Source: Nitrospira moscoviensis
GTDB taxonomy: Bacteria; Nitrospirota; Nitrospiria; Nitrospirales; Nitrospiraceae
Assembly (NCBI RefSeq): GCF_001273775.1
Contig: NZ_CP011801.1
Span: forward strand, 4,318,001-4,382,000
DNA length: 64,000 bases
Reading direction: 5' to 3'
Below are positions 53,375 to 62,061 of the stretch, in pieces (positions within the stretch are counted from its first letter, which is position 1; every line of letters starts with the position of its first letter). The position numbers and the translations under genes are program-made. Below the pieces are notes generated by a model. It searched no databases and was not told where the DNA came from. It saw only the letters and a program-made list of their open reading frames with translations.

Positions 53375-54352
53375 ATGGTCATGACGCTCTTGCAGCGGCG
53401 CCGCGCCGCGCCTCCCGTCTCCCGCCGATGGCCGGCCGGCGCCGGCTGCCTGCTGGCGCTGTGGCTCGCCCTGCCGTGCGCGGCGCCGGCCGCGCGCGTG
53501 GAAGACCGCATCGTGGCCGTCGTGAACAGCGATCTCATCATGCTGTCCGACGTGAAACGCGAATTGGAGCCGGAACGCGAACGGATCGCGCGCCAGCACC
53601 GGGGGGACGAGCTGGCGCAGCGGCTGAAGACCGCCGAGTACATGGCCCTGACCAAGATGATCGAGCGGCGCCTGCAATTGCAGGAGGCCAAGGCCCGGGG
53701 CGTCGACGTGTCCGATCAGGAAGTCAAGCAGGCCGTCGCGCAGCTGAAGCAGCAAGGGGAGAAGATCGATGATGCCGATCCCCTCAGCCTACGGAACGTC
53801 CGGGACCAATTGATTTTGCTCAAGGTGGTGGACCGCGAAGTGCGCAGCGGCGTGATGGTCGGGGAGAACGAAATGAAGCGGTATTATCAGGAACACCGGG
53901 ACCGCTTCGCGCTGCCGGAAGAGTACCAGCTGAGCCAAATCCTCATCCAGCCTCGGTCGCCGGACGACACGGCCGACGCCCTCGCCAAGGCCCGCCGCGT
54001 CATGGAGGAGCTCAAGAAAGGGGAAACATTCGAGGATCTGGCCCTGCAATACTCCGACGGCCCGAATGCCTCGCGCGGCGGACGGCTCGGCTTGGTGCGG
54101 CAGGGAGAGCTGCTCCCGGCCATCGAGCGGGCCATTGCGCCGCTCGCCCCGGGCGGCATCTCGGACATCATCGAAACGCCGCAGGGATTCCACATCATCC
54201 GGGTGGAAGAAAAAAAGCCGAAACAGTTCCGGCCGTTCGAGCAAGTGAAGCTCGAAATCCAAGGGCTGGTGTTCCAGCAGAAGAGCGAGGACGTCTTCCA
54301 GTCCTGGCTGGTCGACTTGAAAAACAAAGCCTATATCGAGATCAAGTTTTAG
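53375..54352 (+). CDS. SurA-like periplasmic peptidyl-prolyl isomerase
   Basis: This 325-residue protein has a signal peptide (1-38), a SurA N-terminal domain with V-V-N-S-D-L-I-M-L-S-D-V and one parvulin domain (about 175-280). The parvulin has Q-L-S-Q-I-L-I-Q, F-E-D-L-A-L-Q-Y-S-D-G and G-G-I-S-D-I-I-E-T-P-Q-G-F-H-I-I-R. E. coli SurA has two parvulin domains (428 residues), so this is the one-domain form. A TACAAT -10-like box lies about 40 bp upstream. Its 3' end overlaps engB by 11 bp. It likely chaperones outer-membrane proteins together with the PpiC lipoprotein. Confidence 0.88.
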   Translation: MVMTLLQRRRAAPPVSRRWPAGAGCLLALWLALPCAAPAARVEDRIVAVVNSDLIMLSDVKRELEPERERIARQHRGDELAQRLKTAEYMALTKMIERRLQLQEAKARGVDVSDQEVKQAVAQLKQQGEKIDDADPLSLRNVRDQLILLKVVDREVRSGVMVGENEMKRYYQEHRDRFALPEEYQLSQILIQPRSPDDTADALAKARRVMEELKKGETFEDLALQYSDGPNASRGGRLGLVRQGELLPAIERAIAPLAPGGISDIIETPQGFHIIRVEEKKPKQFRPFEQVKLEIQGLVFQQKSEDVFQSWLVDLKNKAYIEIKF

Positions 54353-54944
54353 CCAGATCCCGTAACGCGCCCCACAACCTGTCCCGTCCATCGCCGGTCA
54401 CGACCGAATAGGGGATCAACATCTCGCCGTCCGCCAAACCCAGGTCGCGATGCGCCTGCCGGAGCAGCCGCACCCGTTCGCTGGGCTTGAGCTTGTCCGC
54501 CTTCGTCGCGACGACGAGCGGACGGTGCCCGATGGCACGGAGCCAGATGAGCGTCTGGCGATCCTGTTCGGTGACCACCCGGCTTTCGACGAGCAGCACG
54601 ACTCCAAGCAACGATGGGCGTTCCGTGAGGTAGGATTCGATCAACGGCGCCCAGCGCGCCCGCTCGGCCTTCGACACCTTCGCGAATCCATAGCCGGGAA
54701 GATCGACCAGATAGAACTGCGACAGAACGGGGTCGGAGGTCGAAACGAGGAACAGGTTGACGGCCCTGGTTTTCCCGGGCGTGCGGCTGGTCTTCGCCAG
54801 GTCACGCCGGTTCAGCAGCGAATTGATCACCGACGACTTCCCGACGTTCGACCGCCCGACGAAGGCGATCTCCGGCGTCCCGTCGGCTGGAAACTGTTCT
54901 GGCGCGACGCAACTTTTGATAAACTCGGCGGCGAAGATTTTCAT
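54342..54944 (-). CDS. engB: Ribosome biogenesis GTPase YihA/EngB
   Basis: This 200-residue GTPase has G1 G-R-S-N-V-G-K-S-S (about 30-38), T-P-G-K-T-R, G3 D-L-P-G-Y-G-F-A-K-V, and N/T-K-x-D as T-K-A-D-K-L. It acts in 50S subunit assembly. The start is the ATG at 54944, just before the family N-terminus K-I-F-A-A-E-F; an upstream ATG adds only Arg/Ser-rich residues. It is divergent from mtgA (78 bp between starts) and convergent with the SurA-like gene (11-bp overlap). Confidence 0.95.
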   Translation of the reverse strand: MKIFAAEFIKSCVAPEQFPADGTPEIAFVGRSNVGKSSVINSLLNRRDLAKTSRTPGKTRAVNLFLVSTSDPVLSQFYLVDLPGYGFAKVSKAERARWAPLIESYLTERPSLLGVVLLVESRVVTEQDRQTLIWLRAIGHRPLVVATKADKLKPSERVRLLRQAHRDLGLADGEMLIPYSVVTGDGRDRLWGALRDLAKT

Positions 54945-55022
54945 GACCCCCCGTGAGGAACCTGCTGATGCCCATCGTCCCGACTCCGTCCGCCGAGACG
55001 CCCCACACATACGCATCGCATC

Positions 55023-55763
55023 ATGGCTAAGTCAACCAGGCAGCGAACCCGCGCGCGCCTTCTGCTCTGGACGACGCTGCTCGTCGGCCTTCCGCTCGGC
55101 CTGCTGGCCTTCGTGTGGCTGCTGACACTGCCCGATGTGGCGGTGCTCTCGAACACCAATCCCGCATCGACGGCCCTCATGGAAAGCCGCATGGCGAAAG
55201 CCAAGGAGCAGGGTCGCGCGCCGGCGAAGCAGTGGACGTGGGTGCCGCTCGCCCGCATTTCCCCGCATCTGCAGCGGGCCGTCGTCGCGGCGGAGGACGC
55301 GTCGTTCTTCGTGCATGAAGGCTTCGATTGGGAAGGCATCAAGGACGCCGCGGTACACAATTTGGAGGCCGGCGAGCTGAAACGCGGCGGGAGCACCATC
55401 ACGCAACAGCTCGCGAAGAATCTCTATCTCTCCTCGGAGCGCTCGTTGCTGCGCAAAGCGCGGGAGGCGCTCATCACGCGCTCGCTGGAACATCGCCTGA
55501 CCAAAGAACGGATCCTCGAATTGTATTTGAATGTGGCCGAATGGGGCCGCGGCGTGTACGGGGCCGAGGCCGCCGCGCGGCATCATTTCGGCAAATCCGC
55601 CGCGGAGCTCACCGCCGACGAAGCGGCCTGGCTGGCCGCCATGCTTCCGTCGCCGCAGCGGTACGACCCCCTGCGCAAAACCGCCGCCCTCGCGCGCCGG
55701 CACCAGCGAATTGTACGGTGGATGAACAAGGTGCCGGCGGCGACGCCGGTGCAGAACAAGTAG
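55023..55763 (+). CDS. mtgA: Monofunctional biosynthetic peptidoglycan transglycosylase
   Basis: This 246-residue GT51 enzyme polymerises lipid II into glycan strands. It has one N-terminal transmembrane helix (about 10-35), then V-A-A-E-D-A-S-F-F-V-H-E-G-F-D-W (catalytic Glu), G-G-S-T-I-T-Q-Q-L-A-K-N-L and R-K-x-x-E-A (donor-site motif), and E-L-Y-L-N-V-A-E-W-G. There is no transpeptidase domain. The length is right for MtgA (230-245). It stands alone between engB and the VOC gene. Confidence 0.94.
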   Translation: MAKSTRQRTRARLLLWTTLLVGLPLGLLAFVWLLTLPDVAVLSNTNPASTALMESRMAKAKEQGRAPAKQWTWVPLARISPHLQRAVVAAEDASFFVHEGFDWEGIKDAAVHNLEAGELKRGGSTITQQLAKNLYLSSERSLLRKAREALITRSLEHRLTKERILELYLNVAEWGRGVYGAEAAARHHFGKSAAELTADEAAWLAAMLPSPQRYDPLRKTAALARRHQRIVRWMNKVPAATPVQNK

Positions 55764-55773
55764 AGAAGAGACG

Positions 55774-56208
55774 TCAGGGCCGGCCCGTGTCTCCGACCTC
55801 CGTGACCTCGCGCTCCCCGAAAATCGCCGACTCGTGCGTGTAGTGTTTGAACTCCAGCAGATTGTGCGAGGGATCTTCGAGGAAAAACGTGTGGTGTTCG
55901 ATGCGGGTGCCGGGAAAGCGCACGCGGGGTTGCTGGTAGAAAGTGAGCCCTTGGGCCTTCGCCCGCTCGGCCAGCTGCCGCCAGTCGGCCAATGAAGCAA
56001 AGATCAACCCGAAATGGCGCGGGTAAATGCCTTTCTGCTGCGGCACATTCTCCGCGACATGCCCCACTAGTTGGTGTCCCGCCAGTCCGAATGTAATGGC
56101 CGTCTTGGATTCGCGGCCGAGCGAGCAGCCCAAACCGTCCACATAGAACCGCTTCGCCGCGGCGATATCGTGGATCGGAAACGCCAGATGAAAGATGCTG
56201 CCGTTCAT
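55774..56208 (-). CDS. VOC family (glyoxalase-like) protein
   Basis: This 144-residue protein has two beta-alpha-beta-beta-beta units: H-L-A-F-P-I-H-D-I-A-A-A-K-R-F-Y at the start and F-L-E-D-P-S-H-N-L-L-E-F-K-H-Y at the end. It keeps likely metal positions His (H7), His in R-H-F-G-L-I-F and Glu in N-L-L-E-F. This fits the VOC/glyoxalase family, with the enzyme type unknown. The ATG at 56208 overlaps the stop of the isoaspartyl peptidase gene by ATGA, so they are coupled. Confidence 0.85.
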   Translation of the reverse strand: MNGSIFHLAFPIHDIAAAKRFYVDGLGCSLGRESKTAITFGLAGHQLVGHVAENVPQQKGIYPRHFGLIFASLADWRQLAERAKAQGLTFYQQPRVRFPGTRIEHHTFFLEDPSHNLLEFKHYTHESAIFGEREVTEVGDTGRP

Positions 56209-57140
56209 CGCCAGTGCCCTCGGACCGCCGGATCGCCTCGTCCGTTCCACCAGCCGGCCGCCATGCGGGGTGTGACGTGCACAATCGCAAATCGCCCGTC
56301 CGGCGTCAGGACCAGCGCTCCGGCCCGGCCCTCGACACGCGCGACGAGTGCGCGCAGGACATGGCGCGCCGCGGCGGCCGGCGATCCGCCTTGAGCCAAT
56401 CGCTCGCAGATGGCCCTGGCGACCGCCAGGCGAATGATGCCTTCTCCAAGGCCCGTCATCGATACGGCTCCGCTCTCGTTATCAGCATACACCCCACTGC
56501 CGATGAGAGGCGTATCGCCGACTCGTCCGGGCAACATCAGCTCGACGCCGCCGGTGGAGGCGCCCGCGGCCAGGGTCCCGGCACGGTCGAGCGCCACCGC
56601 GCCGACGGTTTCTTTTCCGTGCTTCTCCCGCATCGCGAGCCCTCCGCCGGTCATCGCGCGGTACAATCGGAGCGTGCGGCGCCGAAGCAGACTCGTCACG
56701 CTGGCGCGACGTTTCGGATGGTCCGCCGGTCGGCGCGGCTGCCGCTCCAGTTTGAAATGCCGGGCGAAGGCAGTGGCCGGGGGCCCGGCCAGCAGCACAT
56801 GGTTCGTCTCGTCCATCACCAATCGAGCGGCCGTGATCGGATGGACGATACCTTCGATGGAGGCGACCGCGCCGGCGCGCAAGTCCATGCCCTCCATGAG
56901 GGAGGCATCCATCCGGCGCACACCGTCGAGCTGCAGATGAGCACCCCTGCCCGCGTTAAACAGGCCGCTTCCCTCCAAGACGCGAATCGCTTCTTCCACG
57001 GCGGTGACCGAGGAGGCGTCCCGGTCGAGCAGGTCGTAGCCGGCGCGCAGTGCGGCCCGCAGGCCGTCGGCCTGCGCAGCGGTCATGGAACGGAGACCCG
57101 CGCCTCCGTGAGCGAGGATGATCGGACGAGAAGGTTTCAA
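56205..57140 (-). CDS. Isoaspartyl peptidase/L-asparaginase (Ntn hydrolase)
   Basis: This 311-residue Ntn hydrolase has the start I-I-L-A-H-G-G-A-G, L-F-N-A-G-R-G, and the predicted autoprocessing Thr at about T178 in K-E-T-V-G-A-V. Later G-x-S-T-G-G and G-D-T-P-L-I-G-S-G-V-Y match the plant-type asparaginase family (IaaA, ASRGL1). The residue just before the Thr is Glu, whereas homologues normally have Gly or Asp, which may alter self-cleavage. It is coupled downstream to the VOC gene (ATGA) and its start overlaps the stop of the gene before it by 4 bp. Confidence 0.85.
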   Translation of the reverse strand: MKPSRPIILAHGGAGLRSMTAAQADGLRAALRAGYDLLDRDASSVTAVEEAIRVLEGSGLFNAGRGAHLQLDGVRRMDASLMEGMDLRAGAVASIEGIVHPITAARLVMDETNHVLLAGPPATAFARHFKLERQPRRPADHPKRRASVTSLLRRRTLRLYRAMTGGGLAMREKHGKETVGAVALDRAGTLAAGASTGGVELMLPGRVGDTPLIGSGVYADNESGAVSMTGLGEGIIRLAVARAICERLAQGGSPAAAARHVLRALVARVEGRAGALVLTPDGRFAIVHVTPRMAAGWWNGRGDPAVRGHWR

Positions 57141-57703
57141 TTCAACAAGAGGTCCCGGGCGCGCTGATAGGCGGGGTCCTGCATGCGGTCCAGATCGGAC
57201 CGGACGAAGCCCAGTCCGGTGACACAGAGCTCGAAGTTGTCCGACAATTTTCTGAATAAGGGCGGGTCCGCTTCCGCGTCGTCCCGCCCGATCTCCGCGA
57301 CGAGCCGATACGATCGCTTGCCGGTCTTCACATAGTCTACGAGAAAGTCCTTGTGATAGATCAAGCCGGCGGATTTCAGCCGGCGCAGATACTCGGGGAA
57401 CAGCCCGGCCATGAACAGGGTGAAATCCCCGATGTGGCGATGGACGTCCCGTTCGCGATCCATCGATTGCGCGCCGAACAGCACTTCGGATTCGAAGAGC
57501 AGATCGACGACGGTGTCGACCGGTTGATCCTGCTGGTTCCTGATCTTGTAGAGCCGGTCCGTGTGGGTAAAATCGACCAGCAGATTCGACACGTAGGAGG
57601 TCACATTGAGATCCGGCCAGCCGAGGTGTTCGGTAAAGCTTTTCTCGGTCAAGGCGCCGAAGAGTTCGCGGAGCGGATGTCGTGGAGGAACTGCGGTTCC
57701 CAT
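57137..57703 (-). CDS. Conserved-looking hypothetical protein
   Basis: This 188-residue soluble protein has no recognisable motif. It shows a mixed alpha/beta pattern (N-V-T-S-Y-V-S-N-L-L-V-D-F-T-H-T, then H-I-G-D-F-T-L-F-M-A-G-L-F-P-E-Y-L-R-R-L). Its C-terminal helix contains D-L-D-R-M-Q. It ends in ATGA overlap with the isoaspartyl peptidase start. I choose the ATG at 57703 because a GAGAGGTGGTG ribosome binding site precedes it; two GTG codons just upstream are also possible. It is the first gene of the three-gene coupled chain. Confidence 0.6.
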   Translation of the reverse strand: MGTAVPPRHPLRELFGALTEKSFTEHLGWPDLNVTSYVSNLLVDFTHTDRLYKIRNQQDQPVDTVVDLLFESEVLFGAQSMDRERDVHRHIGDFTLFMAGLFPEYLRRLKSAGLIYHKDFLVDYVKTGKRSYRLVAEIGRDDAEADPPLFRKLSDNFELCVTGLGFVRSDLDRMQDPAYQRARDLLLN

Positions 57704-57822
57704 CACCACCTCTCGCTAGAGCCGGAGACGCTTGCCCATAGTATATCAGACTCGCCGCAGGATGCGGCCCAATCGGCTCGCAGTTCTTCTATCGGCCCGG
57801 CGGGAAGAGACTTGAGCCGCGA

Positions 57823-58272
57823 TCATGCCCGGTCTCGGCTGTCCAGCACGAAGGTCACCGGTCCGTCGTTCAGCAAGTCGACCGTCATATGCGCGGCAAA
57901 GACACCGGTTTCCACCGCGATGCCGTGCGCGCGGAGTTCGGCCGCGAGCCGTTCGTAGAGACGCTTCGCTTCGTCGGGCGGCGCGGCATCGTCGAAGCTG
58001 GGGCGGCGGCCGTTCGCCGTCCGGGCGAGCACGGTGAACTGCGACACCAAGAGAACCGAGCCGCCGATGTCCTGTAACGAGCGATTCATCTTTCCCTGTT
58101 CGTCGGAAAAGATCCGCAGCGTGCGGATTTTCTCCGCCAGGTACCGCCCATCCGCATCACCGTCGCCTTTCGCCACGCCCACGAGCACGAGCAGACCGGC
58201 ATCGATCCGCCCGACGATCTTTTCCTCCACTTCGACCGAGGCGCGTGAGACACGTTGAACGACGGCTTTCAT
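57823..58272 (-). CDS. dtd: D-aminoacyl-tRNA deacylase
   Basis: This 149-residue enzyme removes D-amino acids from mischarged tRNA. It has the start V-V-Q-R-V-S-R-A-S-V, the S-Q-F-T-V motif near residue 77 (usual S-Q-F-T-L) and the cross-subunit G-P-V-T motif as N-D-G-P-V-T-F near 135-141. The length is standard (145-150). It lies 34 bp after ogt's stop on the same strand and may be its operon partner. The stop region leads into the unannotated 119-bp gap before the previous chain. Confidence 0.95.
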   Translation of the reverse strand: MKAVVQRVSRASVEVEEKIVGRIDAGLLVLVGVAKGDGDADGRYLAEKIRTLRIFSDEQGKMNRSLQDIGGSVLLVSQFTVLARTANGRRPSFDDAAPPDEAKRLYERLAAELRAHGIAVETGVFAAHMTVDLLNDGPVTFVLDSRDRA

Positions 58273-58306
58273 TGAACGTTGCCGAGTGACGAATGACGGG
58301 TTGGCG

Positions 58307-58834
58307 TTATTTCAGATACCGCAGGGTGCCTTCCAGGGTCAGCAACTTCCGTTTGGTCGGCAGCCCACCGGAAAATCCGCCCAACGAGGCGTCCTGCGCA
58401 ACGATCCGATGGCATGGAATGACGATCGGCAAGGGATTGGCGCCGACCGCGTTGCCGACGGCGCGGGCGTAGCGCGGTCCGCCGACCCGCGCCGCCACCC
58501 ATTGATAGGACCGCAGCTTGCCGTAGGGGACCCGCTGCAACGTTCGCCAGACCTGCCGCTGAAAACCCGTGCCGCCCGACAAGTCGAGCGGCAGATCGAA
58601 CCGATCGCGCCGGCCCTTGAGATAGTCGAGGACTTGGCGCTTGGCCGTCTCCAATCGATCGGACCCGGTCGCCTCCGCCAAGTCTACGTGCAGCTCGGCC
58701 GACACGGCTTGCTTCGATCGCTTGGGCAATACGATCCTGTCGAGCCCTTTCTCTGTTTCCGACACGCCCATCCAGCCCCATGGAGTCGAAAAGATCACCG
58801 CCGACCGCTGCGCCTTTCCGTTTGTCATAGCCAT
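58307..58834 (-). CDS. ogt: Methylated-DNA--[protein]-cysteine S-methyltransferase
   Basis: This 175-residue repair protein transfers O6-methyl groups from guanine to its own Cys, in V-I-P-C-H-R-I-V near residues 137-144, followed by G-G-F-S-G-G. The DNA-binding helix is present as V-W-R-T-L-Q-R-V-P-Y-G and the recognition Arg as Y-A-R-A-V-G-N-A. The N-terminal domain is shorter, of the Ogt type rather than Ada. The start at 58834 follows GAGAGGG; the murJ stop lies just 6 bp upstream, so these genes are probably co-transcribed. Confidence 0.93.
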   Translation of the reverse strand: MAMTNGKAQRSAVIFSTPWGWMGVSETEKGLDRIVLPKRSKQAVSAELHVDLAEATGSDRLETAKRQVLDYLKGRRDRFDLPLDLSGGTGFQRQVWRTLQRVPYGKLRSYQWVAARVGGPRYARAVGNAVGANPLPIVIPCHRIVAQDASLGGFSGGLPTKRKLLTLEGTLRYLK

Positions 58835-58839
58835 AGTGT

Positions 58840-60456
58840 TCACCCTCTCGACTTAGTCCTGATTTTCCGTTGCGCCATGCTCCAGAGGACATCGAGCTCT
58901 TCCGAGCGTAACAACGCATGAACCCCTAAATAACCGGTGACGCTCAGTCCGATCCCCACGAACAACATGACCGACTTGGCGATCCAATCGGCCGGATGGC
59001 TCCACACCTGCGCCTCCGCCACCCACCAGCAGGCGGCCGCCATGGGGAGGCACGCCGCCAGCACGCGCGCCGACGACCGTCCGATCGAGGGCCAGTCGAC
59101 GCCGCCCAACCGGCGGTTCAACACGGCGACGAGAATGCCGCCGTTCACCATGGCGGCCAGGGCCGTGGCGAGCGCGAGCCCGGCGGGCCCCAAGGGGCGC
59201 ATCAACACGAGTGAGAAGACGATGTTCGCGACAACCGCGATCGCGGCCGACAGCGCCGGAGTCTTCGTATCTTGCAGCGAATAGAAGGCCGATACGATGA
59301 TCCGCACGCCGCCGAAAGCCCACAAGCCGACGGAGTAACAGAGCACCGCCAACGCCGTCTCGGCCGTATCCTGCGAAGTAAAAGTCCCGTGCTCGAAAAA
59401 GAGATGGACGATCGGGGTGCGCAGGAGGATCAGCCCGATCATGGCCGGCAGAATGATGAACAGGATCATGCGCAGCCCGAAGCCGAGCGTGGTGCGCAGC
59501 TCTTCGAGCGCGCCGCGGGCCGCCTGAGCCGAGAGGGTCGGCAGGATCGCCGTCGCCAGCGCCACGCCGAAAATCCCCAAGGGAAATTGAATCAGCCGCA
59601 TCCCATAGAACAGATAGGTCGGGCCGCCGGCGAAGAACGAACCGAGGATCGTGCTGACCGTGATGTTGATCTGCGTCACGGACAAGCCGAGCAGCGACGG
59701 CACCATCAGCAGGCCGATGCGCCGCAAGCCCGGATGCGCCGGCTCGAACCGCAGGCCGAACAACAGTCCGCGCAGCTTGAGGCTGGGAAGCTGCATCGCA
59801 AACTGCGCCGCGCCTCCCGCCACCACGCCGATCGCCACCCCGATGATCGGCTCCGGCAGAGACGGCGAGAGATAGAGGGCGCAGCCGATAATGAACACGT
59901 TCAAGAACAACGGCGAGAAGGCCGGCACGGCGAAGGCCCGCACGCTGTTGAGGACGCCCATCGCGAGCGCCGCGAGGCTGATGAACAGGAGATAGGGAAA
60001 CATCACGCGGGCCAGCAACGTCGTCAACGCCAGCTTCTCGGGATCCGCCTGAAACCCCGGCGCGAGCGCCTGCACCAGCCACGGCGCCGTCAGGATGCCG
60101 GCCAGCGTGACGAAGGTGACGACCGTCAACAAGGTGGTGAAGACGGCGCTCGCCAACTCCCATGCCTCCTGCTTGCCCCGGAGCGTCCGGTACTCGGTGA
60201 ACACCGGAATAAAGGCGGAGGACATCGAGCCCTCGGCGAACAGCTCGCGCAGCAGACTGGGAATGCGAAAGGCGACGAAAAAGGCATCGGCCGCGGGGGT
60301 GGCGCCGAAGAGGCGCGCCAACACCATGTCGCGGATAAACCCCAGGATGCGGCTGGAGAAGGTCGCGACCCCGACCACTCCGGCGGCCTTGAGCACGGAA
60401 TCGTGAGAGTCCTGTGTGGCCGCGGCGGCGGCCGAAACGGTGGTCGGATCGGGCAT
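58840..60456 (-). CDS. murJ: Lipid II flippase MurJ
   Basis: This 538-residue MOP-superfamily protein has about 14 transmembrane helices. The N-terminal family signature is complete: A-A-G-V-V-G-V-A-T-F-S-S-R-I-L-G-F-I-R-D (with the functional Arg), then D-A-F-F-V-A-F-R-I-P-S-L-L-R-E-L-F-A-E-G. It also has S-A-F-I-P-V-F. In the family it exports lipid II for peptidoglycan synthesis. The length is slightly longer than E. coli (511). It begins the murJ-ogt-dtd run on the minus strand. Confidence 0.96.
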   Translation of the reverse strand: MPDPTTVSAAAAATQDSHDSVLKAAGVVGVATFSSRILGFIRDMVLARLFGATPAADAFFVAFRIPSLLRELFAEGSMSSAFIPVFTEYRTLRGKQEAWELASAVFTTLLTVVTFVTLAGILTAPWLVQALAPGFQADPEKLALTTLLARVMFPYLLFISLAALAMGVLNSVRAFAVPAFSPLFLNVFIIGCALYLSPSLPEPIIGVAIGVVAGGAAQFAMQLPSLKLRGLLFGLRFEPAHPGLRRIGLLMVPSLLGLSVTQINITVSTILGSFFAGGPTYLFYGMRLIQFPLGIFGVALATAILPTLSAQAARGALEELRTTLGFGLRMILFIILPAMIGLILLRTPIVHLFFEHGTFTSQDTAETALAVLCYSVGLWAFGGVRIIVSAFYSLQDTKTPALSAAIAVVANIVFSLVLMRPLGPAGLALATALAAMVNGGILVAVLNRRLGGVDWPSIGRSSARVLAACLPMAAACWWVAEAQVWSHPADWIAKSVMLFVGIGLSVTGYLGVHALLRSEELDVLWSMAQRKIRTKSRG

Positions 60457-60509
60457 GGGCCGGAATTCTAACGGAAGCGTCCGCGGCAGTCTATCGAATG
60501 GATGAATCG

Positions 60510-61157
60510 CTATGGCTCTTGAATGAGCCGGTCCGGCAATTCGTTGGGGTTGTCATCTGATTCCGCCGGACACCGGCTCGCAAGCAACTCGCCGCAGCGC
60601 GCGATGGCGTCGCAGATCGCGTCGGTCGGCCGGCCCTGCTTGATGCCCTCGATGATGCCGTGGACCACTTCGTCCCACGTGCCGGCCGGCACGCAGTCGT
60701 TGATGCCCTTGTCCGCCAACACCTGCACGCGATGCTCGAGCAGCGAGACGAGGATCAGAATGCCGGTCCGCCCCTTCGTGTGTTGTAAGCCGTGCTGATA
60801 GAAGGCCTGCTGCGCGCGCAACTGCACCTTATAAGCCATCCGCTCGCGAGACGTGACGAGACGGATCACCACCGGGAACCGCCCCAGCCATTCACCGAGC
60901 CCATAGGCGGCAATCACGCCCAAGAGCAGCCATCCGGCGTTACCGGCATGCCAGCCCCAGGGCAGCCAATACATTTCGATGGTGAGCAACAGCGCCAGGG
61001 TGAGCCAGCCGAGGATCAGCCCCATCCGATAGCCGGCCTCGCGATAGCGCGCGGACGACGGCACGATCATCGGGACGATTTCGCCCGTCGTCCGCTGCTC
61101 CGCCCGCCGCACGGCCTCGTGAATCCGCGCCCGCTCGTGATCCGTGAACGTCAACAT
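60510..61157 (-). CDS. TPM-domain membrane protein
   Basis: This 215-residue protein contains a TPM-type domain split by two transmembrane helices (about 45-90): N-terminal H-E-R-A-R-I-H-E-A-V-R-R-A-E-Q-R-T-T-G-E-I-V and C-terminal G-I-L-I-L-V-S-L-L-E-H-R-V-Q-V-L-A-D-K-G-I. This layout matches the family next to LemA genes (YgcG-like partner). The start at 61157 overlaps the stop of the longer TPM gene by TGATG, so they are coupled. The role is unknown; TPM proteins in photosynthetic organisms help complex assembly. Confidence 0.85.
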   Translation of the reverse strand: MLTFTDHERARIHEAVRRAEQRTTGEIVPMIVPSSARYREAGYRMGLILGWLTLALLLTIEMYWLPWGWHAGNAGWLLLGVIAAYGLGEWLGRFPVVIRLVTSRERMAYKVQLRAQQAFYQHGLQHTKGRTGILILVSLLEHRVQVLADKGINDCVPAGTWDEVVHGIIEGIKQGRPTDAICDAIARCGELLASRCPAESDDNPNELPDRLIQEP

Positions 61158-62008
61158 CACCAGTCTCCCGAGGCTCCGCCTCCCCCGAAATCGCCTCCGC
61201 CCCCGCTGAATCCGCCGGACCAGCCGCCGCCGGACCAGCCCACGTCCGGGGTCCATCCGATATGGCGGCCGCGGCCACCCCGTCCTGCGTGCAGCATCAG
61301 CAGGAGCAGAAACGCCGTCGCGGCGGCGGCCACGACGCCTAAGAGGATACTGCCGAACTGTGCGATAAGAAACGCCAGCACACTGCCCAACAGCGCGCGT
61401 GTGCGCTGCAGGCCTTGGCTCAGGATCAACCCCGCCAAGGTACCGACCACGATGCCGATCAAGAGATATTGAACCGCCGGCGTCTCGTCCGTGGCTGGAC
61501 GCGTGGAGGCCGACCCCTCGGGCGCCGCCCCTTCAATGGTCCCCAGAATCGCCCGGACCCCGGCGGCGATGCCGCCGGGCAGATCGCCGGCGCGGAATCG
61601 CGGGACGATCTCGTTGCGGATAATCCGGGCGGACCGCAAATCGGTCAGGGTGCCTTCAAGCCCATAGCCCACTTCGATCCGGACCTTGCGTTCACGGAGC
61701 GCGACGAGGAGCAGCACGCCGTTGTCCGTGCCCTTCTTCCCGAGGGCCCAGGTCGTGGCGACCCGGTGAGAAAAAGGCTCCAGCGGTTCTCCCTCAAGCG
61801 ACGGGAGTACCAGTACGGCGACTTGATTACCGGTCTTCGCCTCGTGCGCTTCCAGCTCTTGTGTCAGTTTGGCCGCCAGGTCGCCGGGCAGGACCTGCGC
61901 GAGATCGACGATGCGCCCGGTGAGCGGCGGAACGTCGAGGGCAGAAACCAAAGAGGCTGAGGTTGAGGTTAAGGCTAAGGTCAGCAAGAAGAAAGCGAGA
62001 CCAGACAT
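61157..62008 (-). CDS. TPM-domain protein with C-terminal Gly-rich tail (YgcG-like)
   Basis: This 283-residue protein has a signal peptide, a TPM domain (about 25-150) with R-I-V-D-L-A-Q-V-L, T-G-N-Q-V-A-V-L-V-L and V-R-I-E-V-G-Y-G-L-E-G-T-L. Two transmembrane helices follow (about 175-245), then a tail rich in Gly, Ser and Trp ending G-G-G-G-A-S-G. This is the standard architecture of the YgcG/LemA neighbours. The start may be ATG 62008 or GTG 62035. A hexamer repeat tract lies in the signal peptide part. It lies 53 bp after lemA and is coupled to the shorter TPM gene. Confidence 0.9.
   Translation of the reverse strand: MSGLAFFLLTLALTSTSASLVSALDVPPLTGRIVDLAQVLPGDLAAKLTQELEAHEAKTGNQVAVLVLPSLEGEPLEPFSHRVATTWALGKKGTDNGVLLLVALRERKVRIEVGYGLEGTLTDLRSARIIRNEIVPRFRAGDLPGGIAAGVRAILGTIEGAAPEGSASTRPATDETPAVQYLLIGIVVGTLAGLILSQGLQRTRALLGSVLAFLIAQFGSILLGVVAAAATAFLLLLMLHAGRGGRGRHIGWTPDVGWSGGGWSGGFSGGGGDFGGGGASGDW
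61953..61982. repeat. Hexamer tandem repeat (GAGGTT type) in the TPM signal-peptide region
   Basis: Units GAGGCT, GAGGTT, GAGGTT, AAGGCT, AAGGTC in order on the plus strand. A second, related hexamer run of opposite orientation (TCAACC, TAAGCC, TCAACC, CAGCCT) lies about 58 bp downstream at 62040-62063, between the gene start and lemA. Confidence 0.65.
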
Positions 62009-62061
62009 AGAGGGCGCTCGTTTTCTTCGTTCCACAGACTCAACCTAAGCCTCAACCCAGC

